DNA of 64,000 nt from Streptomyces mashuensis (GTDB lineage Bacteria > Actinomycetota > Actinomycetes > Streptomycetales > Streptomycetaceae): the NCBI RefSeq assembly GCF_014654785.1, contig NZ_BNBD01000001.1, forward strand, positions 558,001 to 622,000, read 5' to 3'. The notes beneath the pieces are model-generated. The model ran no database searches. It saw only the letters and a list, made by a program, of their open reading frames with translations, and was not told the DNA's origin. A program made the translations under genes and the position numbers. Positions 56,751-64,000 of this stretch are shown here, in pieces. The number at the start of each line of letters is the position of its first letter. Positions within the stretch are counted from its first letter, which is position 1.

Positions 56751-57698
56751 TCAGTGGCAGAGCCGCGCCTCGTGGTCCGCGTGGCCGCTGGGCTCCAGCT
56801 GGAACGTGCAGTGCTCCACGGCGAAGTGCTCGCCCAGACAGCCCTGGAGGTCGTGCAGCATCTTCTCCTGCCCGGCCGAGTCCAGCCGGGACGGGTCGAC
56901 GACCACATGCGCCGACAGCACCGGCATCCCCGACGTGATGGTCCACACATGCAGGTCGTGCAGGTCCTCCACGCCCGGCAGGGCCATGATGTGCGCCCGC
57001 ACCTCGTCCATGTCGACATTCTTGGGCGCCGCCTCCAGCAGGACGTCCAGCGCCTCCCGCAGCAGCTTCAGCGTCCGCGGCACGATCATCAGCGCGATCA
57101 CCAGCGAGGCCACCGCGTCGGCCTGCGTCCACCCCGTCACCATGATCACCACGGCGGAGAGCACCACGGCCAGCGAGCCCAGCGCGTCCGAGAGGACCTC
57201 CAGGAACGCGCCGCGCACGTTCAGGCTCTCCTTCTGCCCGCGCATCAGCAGCGCCAGCGAGATGCCGTTGGCCACCACGCCCACCAGGCCGAAGACCACC
57301 GTCTGCGCGCCCGGCACCTCGGTGGGGTTCGTCAGCCGCTGCACGGCCTCGAACAGGATGAAGCCGCCGACCCCGAGCAGCAGCAGGCAGTTCAGCAGTG
57401 CCGCGAGGATCTCGGCGCGGGCGTAGCCGAACGTCCGGCGGCTGGAGGCCGGGCGGCCGGCGAAGTGGATCGCCAGCAGCGCCATCGCCACGCCCACCGC
57501 GTCGGTGGCCATGTGGCCCGCCTCCGCGAACAGCGCCAGCGACCCCGTCAGCAGACTGCCGGCGACGTACGCCAGCAGCACCGTGAGGGTGATGCCCAGG
57601 GCCATGCGCAGCCGGCCCTTGTAGGCGGCCGCCGCCGTGCCGGTGGTCCCCGGCGGCGGCCCGCCGTGCGTGTGGCCGTGGTCGTGACCCGCTCCCAT
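56751..57698 (-). CDS. cation diffusion facilitator (Zn/Cd efflux)
   Basis: The 315-residue CDF transporter has a His-rich N-terminus (HDHGHTHGG), six transmembrane helices between residues 30 and 205, and a cytoplasmic domain (VDMDEVRAHIMALPGVEDLHDLHVW). The metal site in TM2 is HMATD, the zinc-type pattern. In TM5 the usual HxxxD is ExxxD (LEVLSDALGS), a variant that may alter selectivity. It exports divalent metal in exchange for protons. ATG 57698 has GGAGGCGG before it; an in-frame TTG 18 bases upstream is less likely. Confidence 0.93.
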   Translation of the reverse strand: MGAGHDHGHTHGGPPPGTTGTAAAAYKGRLRMALGITLTVLLAYVAGSLLTGSLALFAEAGHMATDAVGVAMALLAIHFAGRPASSRRTFGYARAEILAALLNCLLLLGVGGFILFEAVQRLTNPTEVPGAQTVVFGLVGVVANGISLALLMRGQKESLNVRGAFLEVLSDALGSLAVVLSAVVIMVTGWTQADAVASLVIALMIVPRTLKLLREALDVLLEAAPKNVDMDEVRAHIMALPGVEDLHDLHVWTITSGMPVLSAHVVVDPSRLDSAGQEKMLHDLQGCLGEHFAVEHCTFQLEPSGHADHEARLCH

Positions 57699-57866
57699 GG
57701 ATGCCGCCTCCGTCAACCGTCGTCCAGCGGCCGGCGGGCACCGGCCGACGCCCAGTGAACTACGGGGTAGGGGTATCCGGCAACGCGACGCTGAACACCG
57801 TTGTCATTGCCTCTGACCTGCGCAGATGCCGTAGGGCGGTGATCAGCGACGACGTGCCCCGGGGCC

Positions 57867-58850
57867 TCACCGCGGACGTGCCTCCGGGTGGTGCAGGCAC
57901 CAGCCCTCCCACGCCGACTCGACCATGCTGCGCACGTCGTGCACGGCCCGCCAGCCCAGCTCGTCGCCGATCCGCCCGGCCGAGGCCACGACGCGCGCGG
58001 GGTCGCCCGGCCGGCGCGGAGCCGTCCGGGCCGCCGGCTCCGTACGGCCGGTGACCTCGGCGATCAGGGCCGCCATCTCCCGCACGGACACCCCCGTGCC
58101 CGTGCCCACGTTCAGCGTCAGGTCGCCGCCGGGCCGCTCCACCAGCCGGCGGGCGGCGGCCAGGTGCGCGGTGGCCAGGTCCTCGATGTGGATGTAGTCG
58201 CGCACGCAGGTGCCGTCCGGCGTGTCGTAGTCGTCACCGAAGATCAGCGGCGGCTCGCCCCGCGTCAGGCGGTCGAACATCATCGGGATGACGTTGAAGA
58301 TGCCGGTGTCGGCCAGCTCGGGCCGGGCCGCGCCCGCCACGTTGAAGTAGCGCAGGCAGGCCGTCGACAGGCCGTGCGCGGCGCCCGTCGCCCGCACCAG
58401 CCACTCGCCGGCCAGCTTCGTCTCCCCGTACGGGTTGATCGGCCGGCACGGCGTGTCCTCGGTGACCAGGTCCACGTCCGGCATGCCGTACACCGCCGCG
58501 GAGGACGAGAACACGAAGTTGCGCACCCCGGCCGTGACGACGGCCTCCAGCAGCACGGTCAGCCCGTGCAGGTTCTCCCGGTAGTACAGCAGGGGCTTCT
58601 CCACCGACTCGCCGACCTGCTTCTTCGCGGCCAGGTGCACCACGCCCGTGACGCCGTGCTCCTTCAGGGCCGCCTCGACCGCCTCGCCGTCCAGCACCGA
58701 CGCCCGCACCAGAGGCACGTCCTCCGGGAGCCGGGCGCCCGAGCCCGAGGACAGGTCGTCCAGCGCGACCACCCGCTCCCCGGCCTCCGTCATCGCCCGT
58801 GCCACATGGGCACCGATGTAGCCCGCTCCGCCTGTGATCAGCCACGTCAT
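57867..58850 (-). CDS. galE: UDP-glucose 4-epimerase
   Basis: The 327-residue extended short-chain dehydrogenase has the NAD-binding TGGAGYIGAHV at residues 6-16, the Ser of SSSAAVYG, the catalytic YGETK and the family segments ACLRYFNVAGA and RDYIHIEDLA. It interconverts UDP-glucose and UDP-galactose. It is divergent from the phosphotransferase operon at 59146, so the galactosyl or related donor may feed the glycosyltransferase of that operon. There is no other gal gene beside it. Confidence 0.92.
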   Translation of the reverse strand: MTWLITGGAGYIGAHVARAMTEAGERVVALDDLSSGSGARLPEDVPLVRASVLDGEAVEAALKEHGVTGVVHLAAKKQVGESVEKPLLYYRENLHGLTVLLEAVVTAGVRNFVFSSSAAVYGMPDVDLVTEDTPCRPINPYGETKLAGEWLVRATGAAHGLSTACLRYFNVAGAARPELADTGIFNVIPMMFDRLTRGEPPLIFGDDYDTPDGTCVRDYIHIEDLATAHLAAARRLVERPGGDLTLNVGTGTGVSVREMAALIAEVTGRTEPAARTAPRRPGDPARVVASAGRIGDELGWRAVHDVRSMVESAWEGWCLHHPEARPR

Positions 58851-59145
58851 GCACGGCACCCTAGTCCAGCCGGATGGCCGGAAACGTTTCTCCGTGCCGT
58901 TCCCCCGTCTGTGGGACTTTCGTCCGGTACCGCCGGGAACCGCCCGCCCCGCCCGGGCGTCCTGACGGTGGGGCCCTCGCACGGCGCCCGTGCGGGTGAA
59001 CGGTGCCTTCCGTTGATCCGATAGCCTCTGCCGACGTGCCGCACGCCGCCGCACCGGACCGCCGGGGCCCGGCACGCCGCGCGCCCGCCCCCGGCCCCCT
59101 GCGCGCCCCGCGGCGGCCACGCCAGCTTCCAAGGAGTGAGTTCGT
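58851..59145. other. 295-base divergent spacer between galE and the phosphotransferase operon
   Basis: The spacer must hold both promoters. A TAGCCT near 59023 could be a -10 for the plus-strand operon, but its -35 candidate (TGAACG) is 19 bases away, so the call is weak. AAGGAG at 59131-59136 is the ribosome site of the next gene. No repeat or coding frame of its own is evident. Confidence 0.4.
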
Positions 59146-60927
59146 CTGTCGACCGCCATCCTCACCGGTACGCCGCCCGCCGGCTCCTCCCTCGAGGACG
59201 ACCTGCGGTCGCTGGGCTTCGCCGTCCGCACGGCGGGTGACGCCGGCGCCCTGGCCGCCGAGCTCGCGGCCGTCCCGGCCGCCGAGCGGGTCGCCGTCGT
59301 CGACGCCCGCTTCACCGGCCACGTCCACGCCCTGCGCCTGGCCCTCACCGACCCCCGCTTCCCTGCGGCCGCGGTCGAGGGCGCGCTCGGCGCGCAGGCC
59401 GAGGCCCGCACGGCCCTGACGTCCGCGCTCGGTGAGGCGCCGGCCGAGGACCTCCCCGGGGCCCTCGCCGCCGGGCTGGAGGCCCACGGCGTCGCCGTGC
59501 ACCGCCCCGACCTCGGCGTGCTCGTCGCCGCCGTGCCGGGCGACGACGAGGCACGGGAGAAGACGCGTGCCGAGGTCGCCGCCGTCGACGAGGAGGCCGT
59601 CCGGCTGCGCAGCGCCGTCAAGTCCCGCGACGGCTTCTTCACCACCTTCTGCATCAGCCCGTACTCCCGCTACCTCGCCCGCTGGTGCGCGCGCCGCGGC
59701 CTCACCCCCAACCAGGTGACGACCGCCTCGCTGCTGACGGCGCTGATCGCGGCCGGCTGCGCGGCCACCGGCAGCCGCGGCGGCTTCGTCGCCGCCGGCG
59801 TGCTGCTGATCGCCTCGTTCGTGCTCGACTGCACCGACGGCCAGCTCGCCCGCTACTCCCTCCAGTACTCCACGCTCGGCGCCTGGCTCGACGCCACCTT
59901 CGACCGCGCGAAGGAGTACGCCTACTACGCGGGCCTCGCCCTGGGCGCCGCCCGCGGCGGCGGCACCGACGACGTATGGGCGCTGGCGCTCGGCGCGATG
60001 GTCCTCCAGACCTGCCGGCACGTGGTCGACTTCTCCTTCAACGAGGCCAACCACGACGCCACCGCCAACACCAGCCCCACCGCCGCCCTGTCCGGGCGGC
60101 TGGACAGCGTCGGCTGGACCGTCTGGGCCCGCCGCATGATCGTGCTGCCCATCGGCGAGCGCTGGGCCCTCATAGCGCTGCTCACCGCGCTCACCACGCC
60201 CCGCACCGTCTTCGTGGTCCTGCTGATCGGCTGCGCCTTCGCCGCCTGCTACACCACCGCCGGCCGTGTGCTGCGCTCGGTCACGAGGAAGGCACGCCGC
60301 ACCGACCGCGCCGCCCGGGCCCTGGCCGACCTCGCCGACTCCGGGCTGGTCGCCGAGACCGCCGCGAAGATCACCGCGCGCCGCGGCGCGGGCGCCGTCA
60401 CCGCCCCCGTCCTGGCCCTCGCGGGCACGGGCGTGCTGCTCGTCACCCTCTGGTGGCACACCTCACCCTGGCTGCCGGTCGCCGGCGCCGCGGCGTACGC
60501 GCTGTTCGCCGGCGCCGCCGTGGCGAAGCCCCTGAAGGGGCCGCTGGACTGGCTGGTCCCGCCCGTGTTCCGGGCCGCCGAATACGTCACGATCCTCGTG
60601 CTGGCCGCCCGCTCGGGCGCCCCCGGCGCACTCCCGGCGGCATTCGGCCTGGTGGCCGCGGTCGCCTACCATCACTACGACACGGTGTACCGCATCCGTG
60701 GCGGCACCGGTGCGCCCCCGCACCCGCTGGTGCGGGCGATCGGCGGACACGAGGGACGCGTCCTGGCGGTCACGGCCGCCGCCGCCCTCTGGCACGGGCA
60801 AGGCTTCACCATCGCGCTGACGGCCCTGGCGGTCGCCATCGCGCTCGCGGTGCTCGGCGAGAGCATCCGGTTCTGGGTGTCCTCCGGGGCGCCCGCAGTA
60901 CACGACGAAACAGGAGAACCCGCATGA
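59146..60927 (+). CDS. CDP-alcohol phosphatidyltransferase with N-terminal extension
   Basis: The protein has 593 residues if started at CTG 59146. A stop lies at 59137-59139 in this frame and no ATG, GTG or TTG exists before 59497, yet the 117 codons between show normal codon bias and AAGGAG sits nine bases before the CTG. The catalytic signature is complete: D228, D231-G232, A235-R236, G245, D249 and D253 (DCTDGQLAR, then GAWLDATFD). Several transmembrane helices follow. It transfers a phospho-alcohol from a CDP-alcohol to an acceptor alcohol in the membrane. The N-terminal 190 residues are an alpha/beta domain I do not recognise; archaeal relatives have a nucleotidyltransferase there. An ATGA overlap links it to the nucleotidyltransferase gene. 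Confidence 0.82.
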   Translation: MSTAILTGTPPAGSSLEDDLRSLGFAVRTAGDAGALAAELAAVPAAERVAVVDARFTGHVHALRLALTDPRFPAAAVEGALGAQAEARTALTSALGEAPAEDLPGALAAGLEAHGVAVHRPDLGVLVAAVPGDDEAREKTRAEVAAVDEEAVRLRSAVKSRDGFFTTFCISPYSRYLARWCARRGLTPNQVTTASLLTALIAAGCAATGSRGGFVAAGVLLIASFVLDCTDGQLARYSLQYSTLGAWLDATFDRAKEYAYYAGLALGAARGGGTDDVWALALGAMVLQTCRHVVDFSFNEANHDATANTSPTAALSGRLDSVGWTVWARRMIVLPIGERWALIALLTALTTPRTVFVVLLIGCAFAACYTTAGRVLRSVTRKARRTDRAARALADLADSGLVAETAAKITARRGAGAVTAPVLALAGTGVLLVTLWWHTSPWLPVAGAAAYALFAGAAVAKPLKGPLDWLVPPVFRAAEYVTILVLAARSGAPGALPAAFGLVAAVAYHHYDTVYRIRGGTGAPPHPLVRAIGGHEGRVLAVTAAAALWHGQGFTIALTALAVAIALAVLGESIRFWVSSGAPAVHDETGEPA

Positions 60928-61661
60928 TCGGCCTCGTGCTGGCCGCCGGCGCCGGACGGCGTCTGCGCCCCTACACCGACACCCTGCCCAAGGCCCTGGT
61001 GCCGGTCGACGGTGACACCACCGTGCTCGACCTCACCCTGGCCAACTTCGCGGAGATCGGTCTGACCGAGGTCGCCATCGTCGTCGGCTACCGCAAGGAG
61101 GCCGTCTACGCCCGCAAGGAGGCCCTGGAGGCCAAGTACGGGCTGAAGCTGACGCTGATCGACAATGACAAGGCCGAGGAGTGGAACAACGCCTACTCCC
61201 TGTGGTGCGCCCGTGACGTGCTCGGCCGCGGCGTGATCCTCGCCAACGGCGACACCGTCCACCCGGTCTCGGTCGAGCAGACGCTGCTCGCCGCCCGCGG
61301 CAACGGCCAGAAGATCATCCTCGCCCTCGACACGGTGAAGAAGCTCGCCGACGAGGAGATGAAGGTCGTCGTCGAGGACGGCAAGGGCGTTCAGAGGATC
61401 ACCAAGCTGATGGACCCGGCCGACGCGACCGGCGAGTACATCGGCGTCACCCTCATCGAGGCCGAGGCCGGCGCCGAGCTGGCCGACGCCCTGAAGGCCA
61501 CCTTCGAGCGCGACCCCGACCTCTACTACGAGGACGGCTACCAGGAGCTCGTCAACCGCGGCTTCAAGGTCGACGTGGCCCCCATCGGTGACGTCAAGTG
61601 GGTCGAGATCGACAACCACGACGACCTCGCCAAGGGCCGGGAGATCGCGTGCCAGTACTGA
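60924..61661 (+). CDS. sugar-phosphate/polyol-phosphate nucleotidyltransferase
   Basis: The 245-residue nucleotidyltransferase of the GT-A-like superfamily has the NTP-binding start IGLVLAAGAGRRLRP and LPKALVPV, followed by EEWNNAYSLWCARDVL and a metal Asp in ANGDTV. Its size and the neighbouring CDP-alcohol phosphotransferases suggest a cytidylyltransferase that makes a CDP-polyol (for example CDP-inositol or CDP-glycerol type) from a polyol phosphate. The start overlaps the preceding stop (ATGA, with CAGGAG upstream). The next gene begins 13 bases before its end. Confidence 0.87.
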   Translation: MIGLVLAAGAGRRLRPYTDTLPKALVPVDGDTTVLDLTLANFAEIGLTEVAIVVGYRKEAVYARKEALEAKYGLKLTLIDNDKAEEWNNAYSLWCARDVLGRGVILANGDTVHPVSVEQTLLAARGNGQKIILALDTVKKLADEEMKVVVEDGKGVQRITKLMDPADATGEYIGVTLIEAEAGAELADALKATFERDPDLYYEDGYQELVNRGFKVDVAPIGDVKWVEIDNHDDLAKGREIACQY

Positions 61662-62710
61662 CGAGGCTCATCCCCTCGCCGGTCGTCGTCGACATCCGTC
61701 CGGGAGCCCTGGACGACCTGGCCGGCGTCCTCGCCGACCAGCGGATCTCCAGCTCCGGCAAGCTGGCCGTCGCCATCAGCGGCGGCTCCGGGGCGATGCT
61801 GCGCGAGCGGCTCGCCCCGGCGCTGCCCGGCGCCTCGTGGTACGAGGTCGGCGGCGGCACGCTGGACGACGCGATCAAGCTCGCCGACGCGATGAAGTCC
61901 GGGCACTACGACGCGGTCGTGGGCCTGGGCGGCGGCAAGATCATCGACTGCGCCAAGTTCGCCGCCGCGCGCATCGGCCTGCCGCTGGTCGCCGTCGCGA
62001 CGAACCTGTCGCACGACGGCCTGTGCTCGCCGGTCGCCACCCTCGACAACGACGCGGGCCGTGGCTCGTACGGCGTGCCCAACCCGATCGCCGTGGTCAT
62101 CGACCTCGACGTGATCCGTGAGGCCCCCGTCCGCTTCGTCCGCTCCGGCATCGGCGACGCCATCTCCAACATCTCCGCCGTCGCGGACTGGGAGCTCTCC
62201 AACCGCCACACCGGCGAGGCGATCGACGGACTGGCCGCCGCCATGGCCCGCCAGGCCGGCGAGGCCGTGCTGCGCCACCCCGGCGGCGTGGGCGACGACG
62301 GCTTCCTCCAGGTGCTGGCCGAGGGCCTCGTGCTCACCGGCATCTCGATGTCCGTGGCCGGCGACAGCCGCCCGGCCTCCGGCGCCTGCCACGAGATCAA
62401 CCACGCCTTCGACCTGCTCTTCCCCAAGCGGGCCGCCAGCCACGGCGAGCAGTGCGGCATGGGTGCCGCCTTCGCCATGCACCTGCGCGGCGCGCACGAG
62501 GAGTCCGCGCTGATGGTGGAGGTCCTGCGCCGGCACGGCCTGCCCGTGCTGCCGGGCGACATCGGCTTCACCGAGGACGAGTTCGTCAAGGTGGTCGAGT
62601 TCGCGCCGCAGACCCGCCCCGGCCGCTACACCATCCTCGAGCACCTCGACCTCTCCACCGACCAGATCAGGGACGCCTACGCCGACTATGCACAAGCCGT
62701 CAGTCGCTGA
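61649..62710 (+). CDS. sn-glycerol-1-phosphate dehydrogenase-like (EgsA/AraM family) enzyme
   Basis: The 353-residue protein belongs to the iron/zinc-containing alcohol dehydrogenase superfamily, closest by eye to glycerol-1-phosphate dehydrogenases. It has the NAD loop GLGGGKIIDCAK (92-103), SHDGLCSP with D123, GIGDAISN with D170, HEINHAFD and HGEQCGMG with H265. Asp and two His are the metal ligands. In archaea and Bacillus this activity makes sn-glycerol-1-phosphate from dihydroxyacetone phosphate. In this operon it would supply a polyol phosphate to the nucleotidyltransferase. GTG 61649 has GGGAG upstream; the longer frame is inside the previous gene. A scyllo-inosose-type substrate is an alternative. 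Confidence 0.82.
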   Translation: MPVLTRLIPSPVVVDIRPGALDDLAGVLADQRISSSGKLAVAISGGSGAMLRERLAPALPGASWYEVGGGTLDDAIKLADAMKSGHYDAVVGLGGGKIIDCAKFAAARIGLPLVAVATNLSHDGLCSPVATLDNDAGRGSYGVPNPIAVVIDLDVIREAPVRFVRSGIGDAISNISAVADWELSNRHTGEAIDGLAAAMARQAGEAVLRHPGGVGDDGFLQVLAEGLVLTGISMSVAGDSRPASGACHEINHAFDLLFPKRAASHGEQCGMGAAFAMHLRGAHEESALMVEVLRRHGLPVLPGDIGFTEDEFVKVVEFAPQTRPGRYTILEHLDLSTDQIRDAYADYAQAVSR

Positions 62711-63467
62711 ACTGCGCCCGGTCGTGCACCCCGCAGGGGTGAAGGACCGGCGCAGCGGTGAGCACTGGGCCGGCCGCCTGTACATGCGGGAGATCTCGCT
62801 GCGGGTGGACCGGCACCTGGTGAACACCCGGGTCACGCCCAACCAGCTCACCTACCTGATGACCGTCGCGGGCGTCCTCGCGGCCCCGGCCCTGCTGGTG
62901 CCGGGGATCTGGGGCGCCGTGCTCGGCGTGGTCATGGTCCAGCTGTACCTGCTGCTGGACTGCGTCGACGGTGAGATCGCACGCTGGAAGAAGCAGTACT
63001 CGAACTCCGGGGTGTACCTGGACCGGGTCGGCGCCTACCTGTGCGACGCCGCGGTCCTGGTCGGCCTGGGCCTGCGCGCCGCCGACCCGTGGGGCAGCGG
63101 CCGGATCGACTGGCTGTGGGCCTTCCTCGGCACCGTCGCGGCGCTCGGCGCCGTCCTGATCAAGGCCGAGACCGACCTCGTGGGCGTCGCCCGCCACCAG
63201 GCCGGGCTGCCGCCGGTCAAGGAGGCCGCGTCCGAGCCGCGCTCGTCGGGCATGGCGCTGGCCCGCAGGGCCGCCGCCGCGCTCAAGTTCCACCGGCTGA
63301 TCCTCGGCATCGAGGCGTCCCTGCTGATCCTCGTCCTCGCGGCCGTGGACAGCGCCCGGGGCGACCTGTTCTTCACCCGGCTCGGCACCGCGGTCCTGGC
63401 CGGCATCGCCGTCCTGCAGACGCTGCTGCACCTGGTGTCCATCCTGGCGTCGAGCAGGCTGCGATGA
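62688..63467 (+). CDS. CDP-alcohol phosphatidyltransferase-like membrane protein, altered active site
   Basis: The 259-residue integral membrane protein has the family motif DCVDGEIAR (D91, D94-G95, A98-R99), G108 and D112. The last Asp of the signature, four residues further on, is Ala (A116, in LDRVGAYLCD); a Asp occurs at 120. In characterised enzymes this last Asp is the catalytic base. It may have a shifted active site, another activity, or be a partner of the complete enzyme at 59146. About six transmembrane helices are predicted. It overlaps the dehydrogenase gene by 23 bases and the next gene by ATGA if that starts at 63464. Confidence 0.82.
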   Translation: MHKPSVAELRPVVHPAGVKDRRSGEHWAGRLYMREISLRVDRHLVNTRVTPNQLTYLMTVAGVLAAPALLVPGIWGAVLGVVMVQLYLLLDCVDGEIARWKKQYSNSGVYLDRVGAYLCDAAVLVGLGLRAADPWGSGRIDWLWAFLGTVAALGAVLIKAETDLVGVARHQAGLPPVKEAASEPRSSGMALARRAAAALKFHRLILGIEASLLILVLAAVDSARGDLFFTRLGTAVLAGIAVLQTLLHLVSILASSRLR

Positions 63468-63499
63468 ATACGCGGACGAGTACGCGAAAGGGGGCTCCG

Positions 63500-64000
63500 G
63501 TGAACCCCGAGGAGCTGACGGTCGGCGCGGTCGTGCTGACCATGGGCAACCGCCCCGACGAGCTGCGGGCGCTGCTGGAGTCGGTGGCCAAGCAGAACGG
63601 CGCGCCCGTCGAGGTCGTGATCGTCGGCAACGGCTCGCCGCTGCCGGAGATCACCGTGCCGGGGCTGACGATCCGTACGGTCGAGCTGCCCGAGAACGTG
63701 GGCATCCCGGCCGGCCGGAACGTCGGCATCGAGGCGTTCGGGCCCGCGGGCCGCGAGAAGGACATCCTGCTCTTCCTCGACGACGACGGCTCGCTCCCGA
63801 ACCAGGACTCGGTCCGGCTGTGCCGCGAGGCGTTCGCCGCCGACCCGAAGCTGGGCATCATCACCTTCCGGATCGCCGACCCGGACACCGGCGTCACCCA
63901 GCGCCGTCACGTACCGCGGCTGCGGGCCTCGGACCCGATGCGGTCCTCCCGGGTGACGACCTTCCTGGGCGGTGCCAACGCGGTGCGGACCCGGGTCTTC
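63500..64000 (+). CDS. family 2 glycosyltransferase, N-terminal part (right-truncated)
   Basis: The first 167 codons of a GT-A glycosyltransferase are visible; the frame runs off the window. It shows VGAVVLTMGNRPDELRALL, PVEVVIVGNGS, LPENVGIPAGRNVGIEAF and the metal-binding LLFLDDDGSLP. Start GTG 63500 has AAAGGGGG upstream; ATG 63464, overlapping the preceding stop, is the alternative. It probably adds a sugar to the phosphopolyol product of this operon; GalE beside the operon could supply UDP-galactose. Confidence 0.85.
   Translation, partial: MNPEELTVGAVVLTMGNRPDELRALLESVAKQNGAPVEVVIVGNGSPLPEITVPGLTIRTVELPENVGIPAGRNVGIEAFGPAGREKDILLFLDDDGSLPNQDSVRLCREAFAADPKLGIITFRIADPDTGVTQRRHVPRLRASDPMRSSRVTTFLGGANAVRTRVF

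Overview
The window looks like a chromosomal segment of a Streptomyces or close relative. Reasons: very GC-rich DNA with strongly biased third positions; frequent GTG and occasional TTG starts; an SsgA-like sporulation protein; a Scr1-type XRE regulator followed by two DUF397 genes; and rare TTA (bldA-type) leucine codons confined, as far as I could read, to one accessory island. No tRNA, rRNA, CRISPR array, insertion sequence or integrase was found.

Region 1 (1-15061) is an accessory, defence-like island. A left-truncated AAA/STAND-type ATPase converges on a four-gene minus-strand operon. In order of transcription the operon encodes a predicted Fe-S PD-(D/E)XK nuclease, a zinc-ribbon plus REase-fold nuclease, a DinG-like Fe-S helicase and a pPIWI-RE protein. 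The last three match the known three-gene pPIWI-RE island; the translationally coupled Fe-S nuclease is an additional first gene. A soluble Hanks-type Ser/Thr kinase diverges from the operon. An N6-adenine methyltransferase fused to an HTH and a specificity-like tail converges on the kinase. Five TTA codons lie in four of these genes.

Region 2 (15256-28624) holds an indolocarbazole-type biosynthetic locus. A minus-strand operon encodes a tryptophan oxidase (RebO/StaO/VioA type), a chromopyrrolate synthase (RebD/StaD/VioB type), a RebC/StaC-type flavoprotein and a StaP/RebP-type P450. Opposite it lie a type B carboxylesterase with a good vegetative promoter and two related FAD monooxygenases. 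No halogenase, glycosyltransferase or methyltransferase is visible, so the predicted scaffold is an unglycosylated K252c/arcyriaflavin-like bisindole, possibly oxidised further.

Region 3 (28625-38378) holds a second-type inorganic pyrophosphatase, an SsgA-like protein, two secreted exopeptidases (an S15-type Xaa-Pro dipeptidyl-peptidase and an M1 aminopeptidase), a three-gene set (WXG100-like helical protein, DUF1023 alpha/beta hydrolase, membrane-anchored protein), and the XRE-DUF397-DUF397 operon.

Region 4 (38391-58850) is mostly housekeeping: a CoA-transferase/thiolase/FadB operon, MmcQ-like protein, endonuclease V, YciI-like protein, ABC-F ATPase, a TetR regulator facing a CocE-type hydrolase across an operator-like palindrome, a zinc-ribbon protein, Tex, an SCO6745-family protein, a GlxA-type regulator next to a DJ-1/isonitrile hydratase-like protein, enoyl-CoA hydratase, an anti-sigma-type ATPase, IPP isomerase, a cation diffusion facilitator and GalE.

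Region 5 (59146-64000) is a tightly overlapping plus-strand operon: CDP-alcohol phosphotransferase, nucleotidyltransferase, sn-glycerol-1-phosphate dehydrogenase-like enzyme, second CDP-alcohol phosphotransferase-like protein and a truncated family 2 glycosyltransferase. With GalE divergent beside it, this looks like a pathway for an unusual phosphopolyol lipid or cell-wall glycopolymer.
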